In this document: one piece after another, positions 36,103 to 46,540 of the stretch
Layout: each line of letters begins with the position of its first letter
Numbering within the stretch: the stretch's first letter is position 1
DNA from: Halanaerobium polyolivorans
GTDB lineage: Bacteria; Bacillota; Halanaerobiia; Halanaerobiales; Halanaerobiaceae
DNA length: 64,000 nucleotides
Direction of reading: 5' to 3'
Assembly (NCBI RefSeq): GCF_020711195.1
Contig: NZ_JAJFAT010000010.1
Location: 1-64,000 of the forward strand
Position numbers and translations under genes: made by a program
The notes under the pieces: model-generated
What the model was told of the DNA's origin: nothing
The model's input: the letters and a program-made list of their open reading frames with translations, nothing else
Databases searched by the model: none

Positions 36103-36963
36103 CTAATCTTTATCAACAGAAATTGCGATCGCTATTTTATAGACTTCACTTTTTTGCATATCACGCAATTTTGCCACTTTTTTTATGGCTTCTTTTTTAC
36201 TGATCCCACTTGCCATTAAAAGTTTAAGGTGTTCTAAGACACTGAGCTCTTCCCAGCCTTCACTTTCTTCTTTGATCTCCTGGCGCCCAGCTATAACAAG
36301 TACGATTTCCCCTTTAATCTCCTGGTCTTTAAGCCTGGAATAGAGTTCTGCTGTTGTACCATAATATTTTTCTTCATGAACTTTGCTTAGTTCTCTGGCT
36401 ACTACAGCCTCTCTTGCAGCAAGTTCAGAACTAAATTCTTTTAAATCTTTTAAAGTATCTTTTAAGCGATAAGGTGATTCATAAAAAACAGTGGTTTTAC
36501 TTTCAAGGGAAAGCTCCTCTATAAATTCAGCTCTTTCTTTTCCAGAACGAGGTATAAAAGCTCTAAAAACAAAAGCAGAAATATCAAGACCTGAAACCAC
36601 CAAAGCTGCCAAAAAAGCACTGGGACCAGGAATCGGTATCACTTCAATTCCTGCTGCAACTGCTGCTTTAATCAATATTTGCCCGGGGTCAGAAATTGCG
36701 GGCATCCCGGCATCACTTAAAAGGGCTATATCCTTAGCTGATTGTAAATATTCTATTAATTCCTTGCTTCTTGTTTCTTCATTATGCTCATGATAACTGA
36801 GCATTTTTTTCTCAATTGAAAAATGATTTAAAAGTTTTTGACTGCGTCTGGTATCCTCACAGGCAATTAAGTCTACTTTTTTCAGAGTAGAAATTAAACG
36901 CTGACTGCTGTCTGCTAAATTACCGATCGGTGTACCACAAATATATAATTTACCTTTTGTCAA
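36103..36963 (-). CDS. rsmI: 16S rRNA (cytidine1402-2'-O)-methyltransferase
   Basis: A 286-residue tetrapyrrole-methylase-fold enzyme that modifies 16S rRNA C1402. Signatures: LYICGTPIGNLADSSQR at the N terminus, LIACEDTRRSQKLL, LLSDAGMPAISDPG (about 80-93) and VIPIPGPSAFLAALVVSG. It starts one base after trmN6 ends. The gene order with yabA and trmN6 matches Bacillus. A GIY-YIG gene and abrB found at this place in Bacillus are missing. Confidence 0.96.
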   Translation of the reverse strand: MTKGKLYICGTPIGNLADSSQRLISTLKKVDLIACEDTRRSQKLLNHFSIEKKMLSYHEHNEETRSKELIEYLQSAKDIALLSDAGMPAISDPGQILIKAAVAAGIEVIPIPGPSAFLAALVVSGLDISAFVFRAFIPRSGKERAEFIEELSLESKTTVFYESPYRLKDTLKDLKEFSSELAAREAVVARELSKVHEEKYYGTTAELYSRLKDQEIKGEIVLVIAGRQEIKEESEGWEELSVLEHLKLLMASGISKKEAIKKVAKLRDMQKSEVYKIAIAISVDKD

Positions 36964-37689
36964 CTAAGAATCCTCCCCATAAATCTCTTTTAATTCTGCT
37001 GTATACTCACTGCTGTCTTCTTTGTAGATAATTAAAACAGGCTCAACTCTTAAGCCTGGTTTTGCACCAAGTTTTGCCTGCAGCAAAAAAATATCTGCTT
37101 CTTTATCTCGGCGTGACTGAACAAAGCGTATTTTTTTAGCCTGACAATTGTATTTAGCCAAGCTTTCAATTACCTCGGTCAACCTCTCTACTCTGTAAAC
37201 AAGATAGAAAAGTCCACCAAATTTCAAAAGATGGGCTGCTGCTGCAATAACATCTTCCAGTTCAGCGTGAATCTCATGTCTGGCCGCAGCTAAATATTTA
37301 TTAGCTTTGATCTTCCCTGCATCAACGGGCAGATAAGGTGGATTAGAAACAACAACATCAAATGAGCCAGCTTCCATTTCTTCCTTAAGCCGGCAGAGAT
37401 CCTTATTTATTATTTCTATTTTATCATTCATTTGGTTAAGCTCTACATTGCGCTGAGCTAAATCTGCCAGTGGTTTTTGAATTTCAACTCCACTCAGCTT
37501 TATCCCTTTGTTTTTATAGGCTAAAAGCAGGGGAATAACTCCACTTCCTGTACCAAGATCGATTACCTTATCTCCCCGCCGCAGTTTAACAAAATTTGCA
37601 AGTAAGACAGAATCAGTACCAAATTTAAAAAAACGATTATCCTGAATTATTTCAAGTTCTTCTTCAATTAAATAATGGGTTTCTTCCAT
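36964..37689 (-). CDS. trmN6: tRNA1(Val) (adenine37-N6)-methyltransferase-like protein
   Basis: A 241-residue class I methyltransferase with VIDLGTGSGVIPLLLA (SAM motif I, about 39-54) and VVSNPPYLP (N6-adenine catalytic motif, about 113-121). It corresponds to YabB/TrmN6, which methylates A37 of tRNA-Val in E. coli; substrate in Firmicutes is inferred. The preceding gene is yabA, five bases upstream, and the stop nearly touches rsmI. Confidence 0.9.
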   Translation of the reverse strand: MEETHYLIEEELEIIQDNRFFKFGTDSVLLANFVKLRRGDKVIDLGTGSGVIPLLLAYKNKGIKLSGVEIQKPLADLAQRNVELNQMNDKIEIINKDLCRLKEEMEAGSFDVVVSNPPYLPVDAGKIKANKYLAAARHEIHAELEDVIAAAAHLLKFGGLFYLVYRVERLTEVIESLAKYNCQAKKIRFVQSRRDKEADIFLLQAKLGAKPGLRVEPVLIIYKEDSSEYTAELKEIYGEDS

Positions 37690-37694
37690 AAAAA

Positions 37695-38015
37695 TTATTT
37701 CTCCTTACCCTGATTTTCCAGCAAATTCAAACAAAAAAGACAATCTCCCTTTCTTTTTTCACCAAAACTTAAAGGACAGACATGATAGCCTTCATCATAG
37801 ATCCTGATCAAATTACTGTAACCCTCTTTTTTAACCACAGCTTCTTCTGCCTTTTCTTTAAAAAGCAGACTTTTTAGTTCTTCATTTTCTCGCTCTAGTT
37901 CTTCATTTTCCTTATAAAGTTGATAGGTAATATCCTTAAGTTTGTGAAAACGAAGTGAGAGTGCCTCTATCTGTTCCTGAAAATGGGCAAGGGTTTCAAG
38001 AATTTCCTGATCCAT
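37695..38015 (-). CDS. yabA: Replication initiation control protein YabA
   Basis: A 106-residue protein with an N-terminal leucine-zipper coiled coil (about 1-60, LKDITYQLYKENEELERENE) and a C-terminal zinc site (GYHVCPLSFGEKRKGDCLFC). YabA binds DnaA and the DnaN clamp and limits re-initiation. It is shorter than some homologs but complete at both ends. The ATG at 38015 follows AAGGGTAATTG; a TTG one codon earlier is less likely. Gene context (ricT before, trmN6 after) matches Bacillus. Confidence 0.93.
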   Translation of the reverse strand: MDQEILETLAHFQEQIEALSLRFHKLKDITYQLYKENEELERENEELKSLLFKEKAEEAVVKKEGYSNLIRIYDEGYHVCPLSFGEKRKGDCLFCLNLLENQGKEK

Positions 38016-38030
38016 CAATTACCCTTCCTT

Positions 38031-38837
38031 TCAATCTATCTCATAATTTTCTAAGTCTTCTACACTGATTTCCAGGTCATCTTCTCTTCCAACATCAACA
38101 GTCACTGTGTGTTTAACTAAATTACGGTCTACCACTTCTGCTTTACCCATTTCAAGTTCTACCTTTTCACCAATATTCGGCATTTCTTTTTTTAGCTTGC
38201 GGTAGGTTGTGGCTTCATACTGAAGACAGCACATTAAACGTCCACACAGCCCTGAAATTTTGGAAGGATTTAAGGAAAGATTTTGTTTTTTTGCCATTTT
38301 AATAGATATAGGCTGAAAATCACGCAAAAATGTTGCACAGCAGACCGGAAGTCCACAGGGACCTAATCCACCCAGCATTTTTGCTTCATCTCTAACCCCA
38401 ATCTGTCTTAATTCGATTCTGGTTTTAAAGATTGCTGCTAAATCTTTAACCAATTCTCTAAAATCAACCCTGCCATCAGCTGTAAAATAGAAGATGATCT
38501 TATTGTGATCAAAAGTATATTCTACATCAATTAGTTTCATGGGCAGTCCATGTTCATCAATTTTTCTATAGCAAATATCATAGGCTTCTTCTTCAAGTTC
38601 CTGATTTTTTTCGTGTTTTTCTCTATCTTTTAAAGTTGCCTTTCTAATTACATCTTTAAGAGGTGCAACAACCTCTTCTTCTGTTATTTCTTTTTTTCCT
38701 ACAACTACTTCGGCATATTCTATTCCCCGGGCAGTCTCAACTATAACGTTGTCCCCGGCCTCTATTTCCAGATCTCCTGGATCAAAATAGTAGATTTTGC
38801 CGGCCTGTTTAAAACTTACTCCAACTACCGTATACAT
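38031..38837 (-). CDS. ricT: RicT / YaaT, PSP1-domain protein
   Basis: A 268-residue protein of the PSP1 C-terminal domain group. Conserved cysteines occur in LGGLGPCGLPVCCATFL and SGLCGRLMCCLQYE, which hold iron-sulfur clusters in the Bacillus RicAFT complex; RicT acts in RNase Y-dependent mRNA processing and development. The ATG at 38837 follows GAGGTG by ten bases; a GTG four codons earlier lies in the ribosome-binding site. RicA and RicF partners are not in the window. Confidence 0.93.
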   Translation of the reverse strand: MYTVVGVSFKQAGKIYYFDPGDLEIEAGDNVIVETARGIEYAEVVVGKKEITEEEVVAPLKDVIRKATLKDREKHEKNQELEEEAYDICYRKIDEHGLPMKLIDVEYTFDHNKIIFYFTADGRVDFRELVKDLAAIFKTRIELRQIGVRDEAKMLGGLGPCGLPVCCATFLRDFQPISIKMAKKQNLSLNPSKISGLCGRLMCCLQYEATTYRKLKKEMPNIGEKVELEMGKAEVVDRNLVKHTVTVDVGREDDLEISVEDLENYEID

Positions 38838-38861
38838 TAAATTATACACCTCAATTATTAT

Positions 38862-39851
38862 CTATTTTGAATCAGGCTGGCGCAGTTTAAAGAATAATAC
38901 CTGCAGACTAAGCTTTGCCCGTACATTTCTGCTGATATATTCCTCTGTTCTGGCTATTAAAGCCAGTTTATTAATGATCTCATTTAAAGTCATTTTAGCT
39001 GCTAGCCTTTTTAATTCTTTGAGATAATCCTTATTTTTTACCGTTGCTAAATAATCTTGCTTAATCATCATTATATCGCGATACCAGTCTGATAGCAAAT
39101 CAAAGCAGGGGAAGTCTGCTTTGAGTAAAGAAGTTAATTTTTTTGTCAGTTTAAAAATCTCGATGCTGTTTTTTTTCTCTATCTCAGTTAAAAAATCATA
39201 AATTTCTTTTCTACTTGCAAAAAAGTTTTCTTTTTCTGCTGCAGCCAGGGCTTTACCCGGACTGCCGTGGGCGGTTCTGCTCAAGATTTCTGCCTTATCT
39301 GCTGCTATACCTTTTTCAAGCAGCAGCTTTTTAATTTCACTCAGGGCTAAATTTTTAAGTTTTAACTGCTGACAACGAGATATTATCGTTGGCAGCAGCC
39401 GACTAGTGTCTTCGGCCAGCAGGATAATTGTTGCAAAAGAAGGTGGTTCTTCCAAAGTTTTTAAAAGACTGTTGGCAGCTTCTTTGCTCATCTGATCTGC
39501 TGACTCGATGATATATATCTTTTTTTCGCTTTCATAAGGTTTATATGCTATTTCTTTTTTCAGTTCTCTAATTTGATCTATAGAAATATTATTTTTGTTC
39601 TCTAGAATAGAGATTATCTTAAAATCAGGATGATTTTGATGCTCCATTTTACGACAGCTAATACATTTACCACAACTGTCAATTTTTAATTCCTGACAGA
39701 AAACCGCCTTTGCAAACTCATAGCCAAGTTTGGATTTTCCGATTCCAGACTGGCCGCTAAATAAATAGGCATGACTAATTCTTTCTTTTTCTATCTCATC
39801 CTGCAGTATTTCTACAGCATCTTCTTGTCCTAAAACAGAATCAAAGCTCAT
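38862..39851 (-). CDS. holB: DNA polymerase III subunit delta'
   Basis: A 329-residue clamp-loader subunit. The AAA+ P-loop SGQSGIGKSKL (about 33-43), a zinc module CGKCISC (about 61-67), and the SRC motif in IISRCQQL are visible. Delta' works with DnaX and delta to load the sliding clamp; dnaX is at 44.7-46.5 kb in this window. The order darA-holB-ricT matches Bacillus apart from yaaR, which is absent. Confidence 0.95.
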   Translation of the reverse strand: MSFDSVLGQEDAVEILQDEIEKERISHAYLFSGQSGIGKSKLGYEFAKAVFCQELKIDSCGKCISCRKMEHQNHPDFKIISILENKNNISIDQIRELKKEIAYKPYESEKKIYIIESADQMSKEAANSLLKTLEEPPSFATIILLAEDTSRLLPTIISRCQQLKLKNLALSEIKKLLLEKGIAADKAEILSRTAHGSPGKALAAAEKENFFASRKEIYDFLTEIEKKNSIEIFKLTKKLTSLLKADFPCFDLLSDWYRDIMMIKQDYLATVKNKDYLKELKRLAAKMTLNEIINKLALIARTEEYISRNVRAKLSLQVLFFKLRQPDSK

Positions 39852-39863
39852 AATCCAACTCCT

Positions 39864-40223
39864 CTACAGCTTCACAAATTGCTCAACATCTATAATAAAG
39901 ACTGTTGCTCCACCAATTTTTATTTCCATGGGAAAAGAATAATAGCCTTCCAGTGAGTTAGCCACAGGTGACATAGGGGCAACGGTTTTGCTCCTTGCCT
40001 CACACTGCTCTTTTATAATCGCCAATACATCATCAACATGTTCTCTGTCAGAGCCAATTATAAAGGTGGTGTTACCCTCTCTTAAAAAACCACCTGTAGA
40101 AGCAAGTTTTGTGGCCTGAAAACCTTCAGCTGTCAAAGCCTCCAACAAATCTGCAGCATCATTGTCATGAACCACAGCAATTACCATTTTGATGGTTTTA
40201 CCTGTTTCTGCTCTTTTTGCCAT
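39864..40223 (-). CDS. darA: Cyclic di-AMP receptor DarA (PII-like, YaaQ)
   Basis: A 119-residue PII-like protein (DUF970). MKMVIAVVHDNDAADLLEALT and GFQATKLASTGGFLREGNTT are the c-di-AMP-binding segments seen in PstA/DarA structures. The ligand was shown for Gram-positive homologs; downstream effects are not well known. It begins within the tmk stop codon (TAATG), so translation is coupled. The preceding ribosome-binding site is CCAGGAGGTT. Confidence 0.95.
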   Translation of the reverse strand: MAKRAETGKTIKMVIAVVHDNDAADLLEALTAEGFQATKLASTGGFLREGNTTFIIGSDREHVDDVLAIIKEQCEARSKTVAPMSPVANSLEGYYSFPMEIKIGGATVFIIDVEQFVKL

Positions 40224-40849
40224 TAGAATAACCTCCTGGTAATTATTTTTTTGACCTCCTGATGAACCTTTTCTTCAGCTGCATTTCCATCGATAAGGGC
40301 AAATCTTTCTCCAGCGGCCATATCCAAATAGGCTTTTCTAACCCGCTGATGAAAAGAATCTGCTTCTCTTTCCAGTCGGTCTCCATTTAAATCAAAACTA
40401 GAAGCCCTTGCTCTTTTTAAACCCTCACTAATACTAACATCTAAAATAAAGGTCAGATCAGGCCAGCGAGAATCAATAACCCAGTCATTAATCTTATATA
40501 CCAGCTCATAATTTAAGCCTCTTCCAGCTGCTTGATAAGCTAAATTAGAATCTGCAAATCTATCTGAAATCACTATTTTACCGGCTTTTAGAGCAGGTTT
40601 GATTAGATCTTTAAAATGCTGAGCTCGGTCTGCAGTATATAGGAGAATCTCCGTTCTATAATCCATATTTTCATGAGCGGGATCAAGTAATAATTGGCGA
40701 ATTTTTTTACCCAATTCTGTTCCACCTGGTTCTCTGGTAATTACAACTTCTTTACCTTTATTTTTCAAATAATCACCAAGCAGTTTAATCTGGGTTGATT
40801 TACCCGAACCTTCTATCCCCTCAAAAGTAATAAAAAAACCTTCTCCCAA
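40223..40849 (-). CDS. tmk: Thymidylate kinase
   Basis: A 208-residue kinase phosphorylating dTMP to dTDP. The P-loop FEGIEGSGKSTQ (about 9-20), the DRY-type motif SDRFADSNLAYQ (about 94-105) and the LID arginines are present. It is the first gene of a long operon running through darA, holB, ricT, yabA, trmN6, rsmI, metG, rex, walJ and rlmH. The operon's promoter bears a palindrome (see 40891-40929). Confidence 0.97.
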   Translation of the reverse strand: MGEGFFITFEGIEGSGKSTQIKLLGDYLKNKGKEVVITREPGGTELGKKIRQLLLDPAHENMDYRTEILLYTADRAQHFKDLIKPALKAGKIVISDRFADSNLAYQAAGRGLNYELVYKINDWVIDSRWPDLTFILDVSISEGLKRARASSFDLNGDRLEREADSFHQRVRKAYLDMAAGERFALIDGNAAEEKVHQEVKKIITRRLF

Positions 40850-40890
40850 AACAGCCAGCTCCTCTCTAAAGCTTTGTTAATATTATCTCA

Positions 40891-40929
40891 TTGTATAATA
40901 ATTATACAATATGATGCCATTTATTGCAA
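40891..40929 (-). promoter_or_regulatory. Promoter of the tmk operon with a perfect 19-bp palindrome
   Basis: Minus strand: -35 TTGCAA (40924-40929), 17-base spacer, -10 TATAAT (40901-40906 complement). The palindrome TTGTATAATAATTATACAA (40891-40909, central A at 40900) covers the -10 box and start region, the usual place for a repressor site. The binding protein is unknown; Rex (in this operon) or a MarR-type regulator are possible. Confidence 0.75.
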
Positions 40930-40930
40930 T

Positions 40931-40989
40931 AAAAGAAAAGCCCGCTTCAGTCCAGCTGTCATTAATCTGACAGCAGCTAAAGTCGAGCT
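40931..40989 (-). terminator. Long-stem terminator after trxB
   Basis: On the minus strand AGCTCG/CTTTAG and GCTGTCA pair with TGACAGC, CTGAAG and GGGCT to form a long, slightly imperfect hairpin, followed by TTTTCTTTT. It ends the trxB unit 13 bases after the stop codon. Confidence 0.85.
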
Positions 40990-41001
40990 CATTGCTAAGA
41001 A

Positions 41002-41952
41002 TTATTTTGCTTTTTTATCATGTTTGTCTTCCAGATATTCAGCAGCTTCGATAGCAGCTTTTGCCCCACTACCTGCTGCGATTACAACCTGTCTATAATC
41101 CGGATCCTGTACATCACCAGCTGCAAATACACCTTTGAGATTGGTGCGCTGTTTATCATCTGTAATTATATAGCCATAATCATCTAATTTTACAAACCCA
41201 TTTAAACATTTTGTCCTTGGTTTATGGCCGATAGCAACGAAAAATCCATCTACATCTAAATCAGATTCTTCGCCAGTTTTATTATTGAAAACTCTTATTC
41301 CCTCTAATTTATCTTCACCATGAAGGGCTTTAACTTCTGTATCCCAGATTATCTCTATATTATCCATGTTTTTGACCCTATCACCAAGTCTTTTAGCTCC
41401 TCTAAATTTATCCCGACGGTGAATAATATATACTTTAGAAGCAAATTTAGCTAGAAAAGTTGCCTCCCATAAAGCTGTGTCTCCTCCCCCAACTATTGCA
41501 ACATCCTTATCTTTAAAGAAGGCTGCATCACAGGTAGCACAATAGGATACACCATTACCCCGCAATTTATCTTCTTTTTCCAGACCGAGTGTTTTTGGCT
41601 CTGCACCTGTAGTTATGATAACTGTTTCTGTTTCATATTCTTCCATATCTGTTTTAACAATATAGTTATCACCTTCAGGGATTAAATCTTCAACACTTTC
41701 GTATTCTAAACGAACATCAAAATTTTGCGCCTGTTCAGTCATCTTTTGAGTTAATTCAAAGCCCCCAATCGGTTCGGGAAACCCGGGATAATTTTCTAGT
41801 TCAGAAGTAGTAGTAATCTGGCCTCCTGGTTCAGGGCCTACTAAAATCAAAGGATTAAGCCCAGCCCTGGCTCCATAAATTGAAGCTGTAATTCCTGCCG
41901 GACCCCCACCGATTATAATCAACTTTTCTTTTTTTCTCTTTTCTTCACTCAT
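41002..41952 (-). CDS. trxB: Thioredoxin reductase
   Basis: A 316-residue flavoprotein that passes NADPH electrons to thioredoxin. FAD motif GGGPAGITASIYGARAG (about 15-31), the redox pair CATC (Cys138, Cys141), NAD(P) motif VGGGDTALWEATFL and the C-terminal FAAGDVQD are visible. The GDTALWEA loop has A-L-W where many NADPH enzymes have S-A-A, and RRDKFRGAKR carries basic residues consistent with NADP(H). It is a single-gene unit between two regulatory gaps. Confidence 0.95.
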   Translation of the reverse strand: MSEEKRKKEKLIIIGGGPAGITASIYGARAGLNPLILVGPEPGGQITTTSELENYPGFPEPIGGFELTQKMTEQAQNFDVRLEYESVEDLIPEGDNYIVKTDMEEYETETVIITTGAEPKTLGLEKEDKLRGNGVSYCATCDAAFFKDKDVAIVGGGDTALWEATFLAKFASKVYIIHRRDKFRGAKRLGDRVKNMDNIEIIWDTEVKALHGEDKLEGIRVFNNKTGEESDLDVDGFFVAIGHKPRTKCLNGFVKLDDYGYIITDDKQRTNLKGVFAAGDVQDPDYRQVVIAAGSGAKAAIEAAEYLEDKHDKKAK

Positions 41953-42063
41953 TACTAACGCCCCCTGTAATTAACAAATATAATAATAAACCACAGCTAT
42001 AAGAATAATACTCTTTGCAAAAAATTTCTGTTAAGTTAATAACAATGGACCAAAACTTAGAGT

Positions 42064-43578
<1,515 letters not shown>

Positions 43579-43667
43579 TCAGAACACTGCAGAATACTTG
43601 AAATTTAATGAAATTACTGCCTAATTTATCAATAATTACTACTGTGCTTTAATCTAATATTTTATGT

Positions 43668-43696
43668 ATTTTAACAAAGCCCGGCTCCAATGTCAA
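43668..43696 (-). promoter_or_regulatory. Sigma-A type promoter of guaB
   Basis: Minus strand -35 TTGACA (43691-43696 complement), 17-base spacer, -10 TAAAAT (43668-43673 complement); start near 43661, leaving a leader of about 130 nt with no recognised riboswitch. Confidence 0.88.
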
Positions 43697-43736
43697 GCAG
43701 GGTAATTTAACTCTAAGCTAAAAAATGTCAATATAG

Positions 43737-43759
43737 AAAAAGAGCCCGACTAAAGGCTC
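43737..43759 (-). terminator. Terminator after recR
   Basis: On the minus strand GAGCC (43755-43759 complement) pairs with GGCTC with a short loop, followed by five T. It lies about 20 bases after the recR stop codon. Confidence 0.8.
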
Positions 43760-43779
43760 CTCAAATCTGTTATCTACAA

Positions 43780-44379
43780 TTATATTTCTCGGCGGCCTTC
43801 TAAAGCTTTAGAAAGGGTTACCTCATCTGCATATTCTAAATCTCCACCAACAGGTATCCCGTGAGCGATTCTGGTCACTTTTACCCCCAATGGTTTGATC
43901 AGCTTGGCCAGATACATAGCAGTTGCATCCCCTTCTGCATTAGGATCAGTAGCTATAATTATTTCTTCTACCTCTCCTTTTTCTAAACGGGGCATTAAAC
44001 TGCGGATTTTAATCTGATCAGGTCCAATCCCATCCATAGGTGATATAGCTCCATGTAAAACATGATAAAGACCATTGTATTCTCCGGTTTTTTCCATGGC
44101 GACAACATCCCGAGGACTTTCTACAACACAGATTACTGAAAGATCACGCTCATCTGAGCGGCAAAAAGAACAGGTATCACCTTCTGTTAAATGATTACAG
44201 CTTGAACAATAATTAATCTTATCCCTGGCTTCTATTAAAGCATCAGAAAGGTTTTTTACCTCATTTTTATTCTGACCGAGAATATAAAAAGCAAGTCGGC
44301 GGGCAGTTTTTGGCCCAATACCGGGCAGTTTACTCAGCTCGCCTATCAATTTTCCCATCGGCCTGGGATAGGGATTCAT
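43780..44379 (-). CDS. recR: Recombination mediator protein RecR
   Basis: A 199-residue protein with an N-terminal helix-hairpin-helix ([17 protein letters not shown], about 15-31), a Cys4 zinc finger ([16 protein letters not shown], about 57-72) and a Toprim domain (about 80-175, [17 protein letters not shown]). RecR works with RecO/RecF to load RecA at gaps. It overlaps the ybaB stop by one base; the dnaX-ybaB-recR order is the usual one. Confidence 0.97.
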   Translation of the reverse strand: MNPYPRPMGKLIGELSKLPGIGPKTARRLAFYILGQNKNEVKNLSDALIEARDKINYCSSCNHLTEGDTCSFCRSDERDLSVICVVESPRDVVAMEKTGEYNGLYHVLHGAISPMDGIGPDQIKIRSLMPRLEKGEVEEIIIATDPNAEGDATAMYLAKLIKPLGVKVTRIAHGIPVGGDLEYADEVTLSKALEGRREI

Positions 44380-44687
44380 TACGGCATCCCTGGTAGATTC
44401 ATCCCACCAGTTACCTTACCCATTTCTTCGTTTACCATTTCCTGCATTTCACGCATTGCCTGATTTACAGCTGCTAAAATAAGATCTTCCAGCATTTCTA
44501 CATCATCTGGATCTACTGCATCAGGATCTATCTGCAGATCAACTAATTCCTGTTTACCATTAACAACAACTTTAACTGCTCCACCACCGGCAGTTGATTC
44601 TAAAGTTTTGTCTTCAAGTTCTTCCTGCATCTTAGCCATCTTTGACTGCATTTGCTGTGCCTGTTTCATTAATTTTTTCATATCCAT
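44379..44687 (-). CDS. Nucleoid-associated protein YbaB/EbfC
   Basis: A 102-residue dimeric DNA-binding protein. The Met/Gln-rich coiled coil [20 protein letters not shown] opens it, followed by the conserved [24 protein letters not shown] core. YbaB proteins bind DNA with little sequence preference. Next to dnaX and recR, from which it is separated by one base on each side, the gene is co-transcribed. Confidence 0.95.
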   Translation of the reverse strand: MDMKKLMKQAQQMQSKMAKMQEELEDKTLESTAGGGAVKVVVNGKQELVDLQIDPDAVDPDDVEMLEDLILAAVNQAMREMQEMVNEEMGKVTGGMNLPGMP

Positions 44688-44688
44688 T

Positions 44689-46479
44689 TTAATTGCCTCC
44701 TTTTTTTTCTAAAATTGACTCATCAACCTCAATTATCTCTCCAGAAAAAATCCTGGCAATTTCTTCTATGCCAAAACTTTGCTTTTTCTTGCTTTGAGAT
44801 TTTTTCTTAGCTGAAGTAGAGTTTTGCAGCTCAGATTTTGCTCTGCTTGCTTCATTTACTTCAGTTTGAGTACTTTGTTCTTCACTTAGTGATTTTTTTT
44901 TATAATCACCAAGTACAAATTCTAATTCCACATATTGATTTAAAAGACTGCTGATCACATTAGTGATCATTGATTGATTTGATCTTGCTCCCTTAAAATG
45001 AAATTTTTTATCTTCAGGAAATACAATGATAATTTTTTTCCCTTCAACAGCAGTCGGTTCAGCTTCTCTTAATAAGGCCTGAACTGAGATATCTCTTTTT
45101 CTAATCTCACTTAAGACCTTTGCCCAGTAATTTTTAAGCTTTTCTAAGCTGAGAGATCCACCAGCAGCATCACTTCTGCTTTGTTTTTTATCTGCAGCAG
45201 CTTTAGCCTTATTTTGAGCTGGAAGCTCCTCTTTTTCTCTGCTGCTTGACTTTTGTGCCCTTTTTTCAATTTCTTTTTGCACCGGCTTTTGTGCTTCTAA
45301 TTCTTCAGCAGGGACTTTAGCTCTATTTTGCAGCTCATTTAATTTGAATTCCAGCTGAGAAAGCCTGGCCTCAAGCGAAGATTCAGAACTCTGCTTACTA
45401 CTTAATTTTATAACACTTATCTCCAATTGTAAACGGGGCCTTGCACTAGAGCGCAGTTTTTGCTTTAATTGGGCAAACTCATCTATGATATTGGTGATCC
45501 GAGCTGTGCTTAAATTAGCTGCAGCAGCTGCCAGTTCATCTAAATAGCTTTGAGAATACTCTAAAATGCCGGAGTCAACCCCACATTCCTTGATTAGAAG
45601 TAGTTCTCTACAGTAAGCTACCAATTCATCACTAAATCTTTCTATACCCAGTCCAGCCTCAAGCTGTTTATCCAATAACTGCAGAGCTTTTTGGCTCTGA
45701 TTTTGGCTTAAATAAAACAAAAATTCTTTTAATTTATCTTTATTCACCCTGCCCAACATTCGAGCTATTTCTTCAGCAGCCAGCTGACCATCACTAAAAG
45801 ATATGGCCTGATCTAAAAGGCTGATCCCATCTCTCATACCACCCCGAGCACTGCGGGCTAAAATATCAAGAGCCTCAACACTGATCTTGTATCCTTCCTC
45901 TTCAGCAATATGCTTTAACCTCTTTTTTATATCTCCCAAACTCAGCAAAGTAAAATCAAAGCGCTGACATCTGGACATAATTGTTGTAATAACCTTATGA
46001 GGTTCTGTAGTGGCCAGGATAAAGACAACACTATCAGGTGGTTCTTCCAGGGTTTTTAACAGTGCATTAAAAGCTCCAGTTGTTAACATATGTACCTCAT
46101 CAATTATATATACCTTATATTGTCCTTCTCCAGGATAAAATTTAACCTTTTCTCTTAATTCTCTAATCTCATCAATACCCCGATTTGAAGCAGCATCGAT
46201 TTCAATCACATCAAGTGAACTACCATTAGTTATTCTCTGACAGGAATTACACTCTCCACAGGGTTCTAAATCAGCTGCTGGCTCTGCACAATTTAGAGCT
46301 TTGGCAAAAACCTTGGCAGTCGATGTCTTCCCTGTACCACGTGGTCCGGCAAAGAGATAAGCATGGGCAACCCTATCATTTTTCAAGGCATTTTTTAAGG
46401 TCTGGACCACATGATCCTGACCGATCAAATCTGTAAAATCTTCCGGCCGGTATTTTCTGTAAAGAGAGAGAAAGGACAT
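44689..46479 (-). CDS. dnaX: DNA polymerase III subunits gamma/tau
   Basis: A 596-residue clamp-loader subunit. AAA+ motifs: P-loop GPRGTGKTS (about 45-53), zinc site Cys64, Cys74, Cys77, Cys80 and the Walker B IDEVHM with the SRC motif ISRCQRF. The region 360-450 is Lys/Glu/Gln-rich and low-complexity, then a C-terminal tau-like region (about 445-596). No slippery A-run typical of programmed frameshifting was seen. The gene follows the SRP RNA as in Bacillus (scr-dnaX). Confidence 0.95.
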   Translation of the reverse strand: MSFLSLYRKYRPEDFTDLIGQDHVVQTLKNALKNDRVAHAYLFAGPRGTGKTSTAKVFAKALNCAEPAADLEPCGECNSCQRITNGSSLDVIEIDAASNRGIDEIRELREKVKFYPGEGQYKVYIIDEVHMLTTGAFNALLKTLEEPPDSVVFILATTEPHKVITTIMSRCQRFDFTLLSLGDIKKRLKHIAEEEGYKISVEALDILARSARGGMRDGISLLDQAISFSDGQLAAEEIARMLGRVNKDKLKEFLFYLSQNQSQKALQLLDKQLEAGLGIERFSDELVAYCRELLLIKECGVDSGILEYSQSYLDELAAAAANLSTARITNIIDEFAQLKQKLRSSARPRLQLEISVIKLSSKQSSESSLEARLSQLEFKLNELQNRAKVPAEELEAQKPVQKEIEKRAQKSSSREKEELPAQNKAKAAADKKQSRSDAAGGSLSLEKLKNYWAKVLSEIRKRDISVQALLREAEPTAVEGKKIIIVFPEDKKFHFKGARSNQSMITNVISSLLNQYVELEFVLGDYKKKSLSEEQSTQTEVNEASRAKSELQNSTSAKKKSQSKKKQSFGIEEIARIFSGEIIEVDESILEKKGGN

Positions 46480-46508
46480 TTAATTCACCCCTAAATTATT
46501 ATTATATA

Positions 46509-46533
46509 ACAAAAACACCCTATTCCGGGTGTT
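46509..46533 (-). terminator. Terminator after the SRP RNA
   Basis: On the minus strand AACACCC and GGGTGTT form a 7-bp stem followed by five T, about 10 bases after the 3' end of the SRP RNA and 30 bases before dnaX. Confidence 0.88.
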
Positions 46534-46540
46534 AGAAAAA

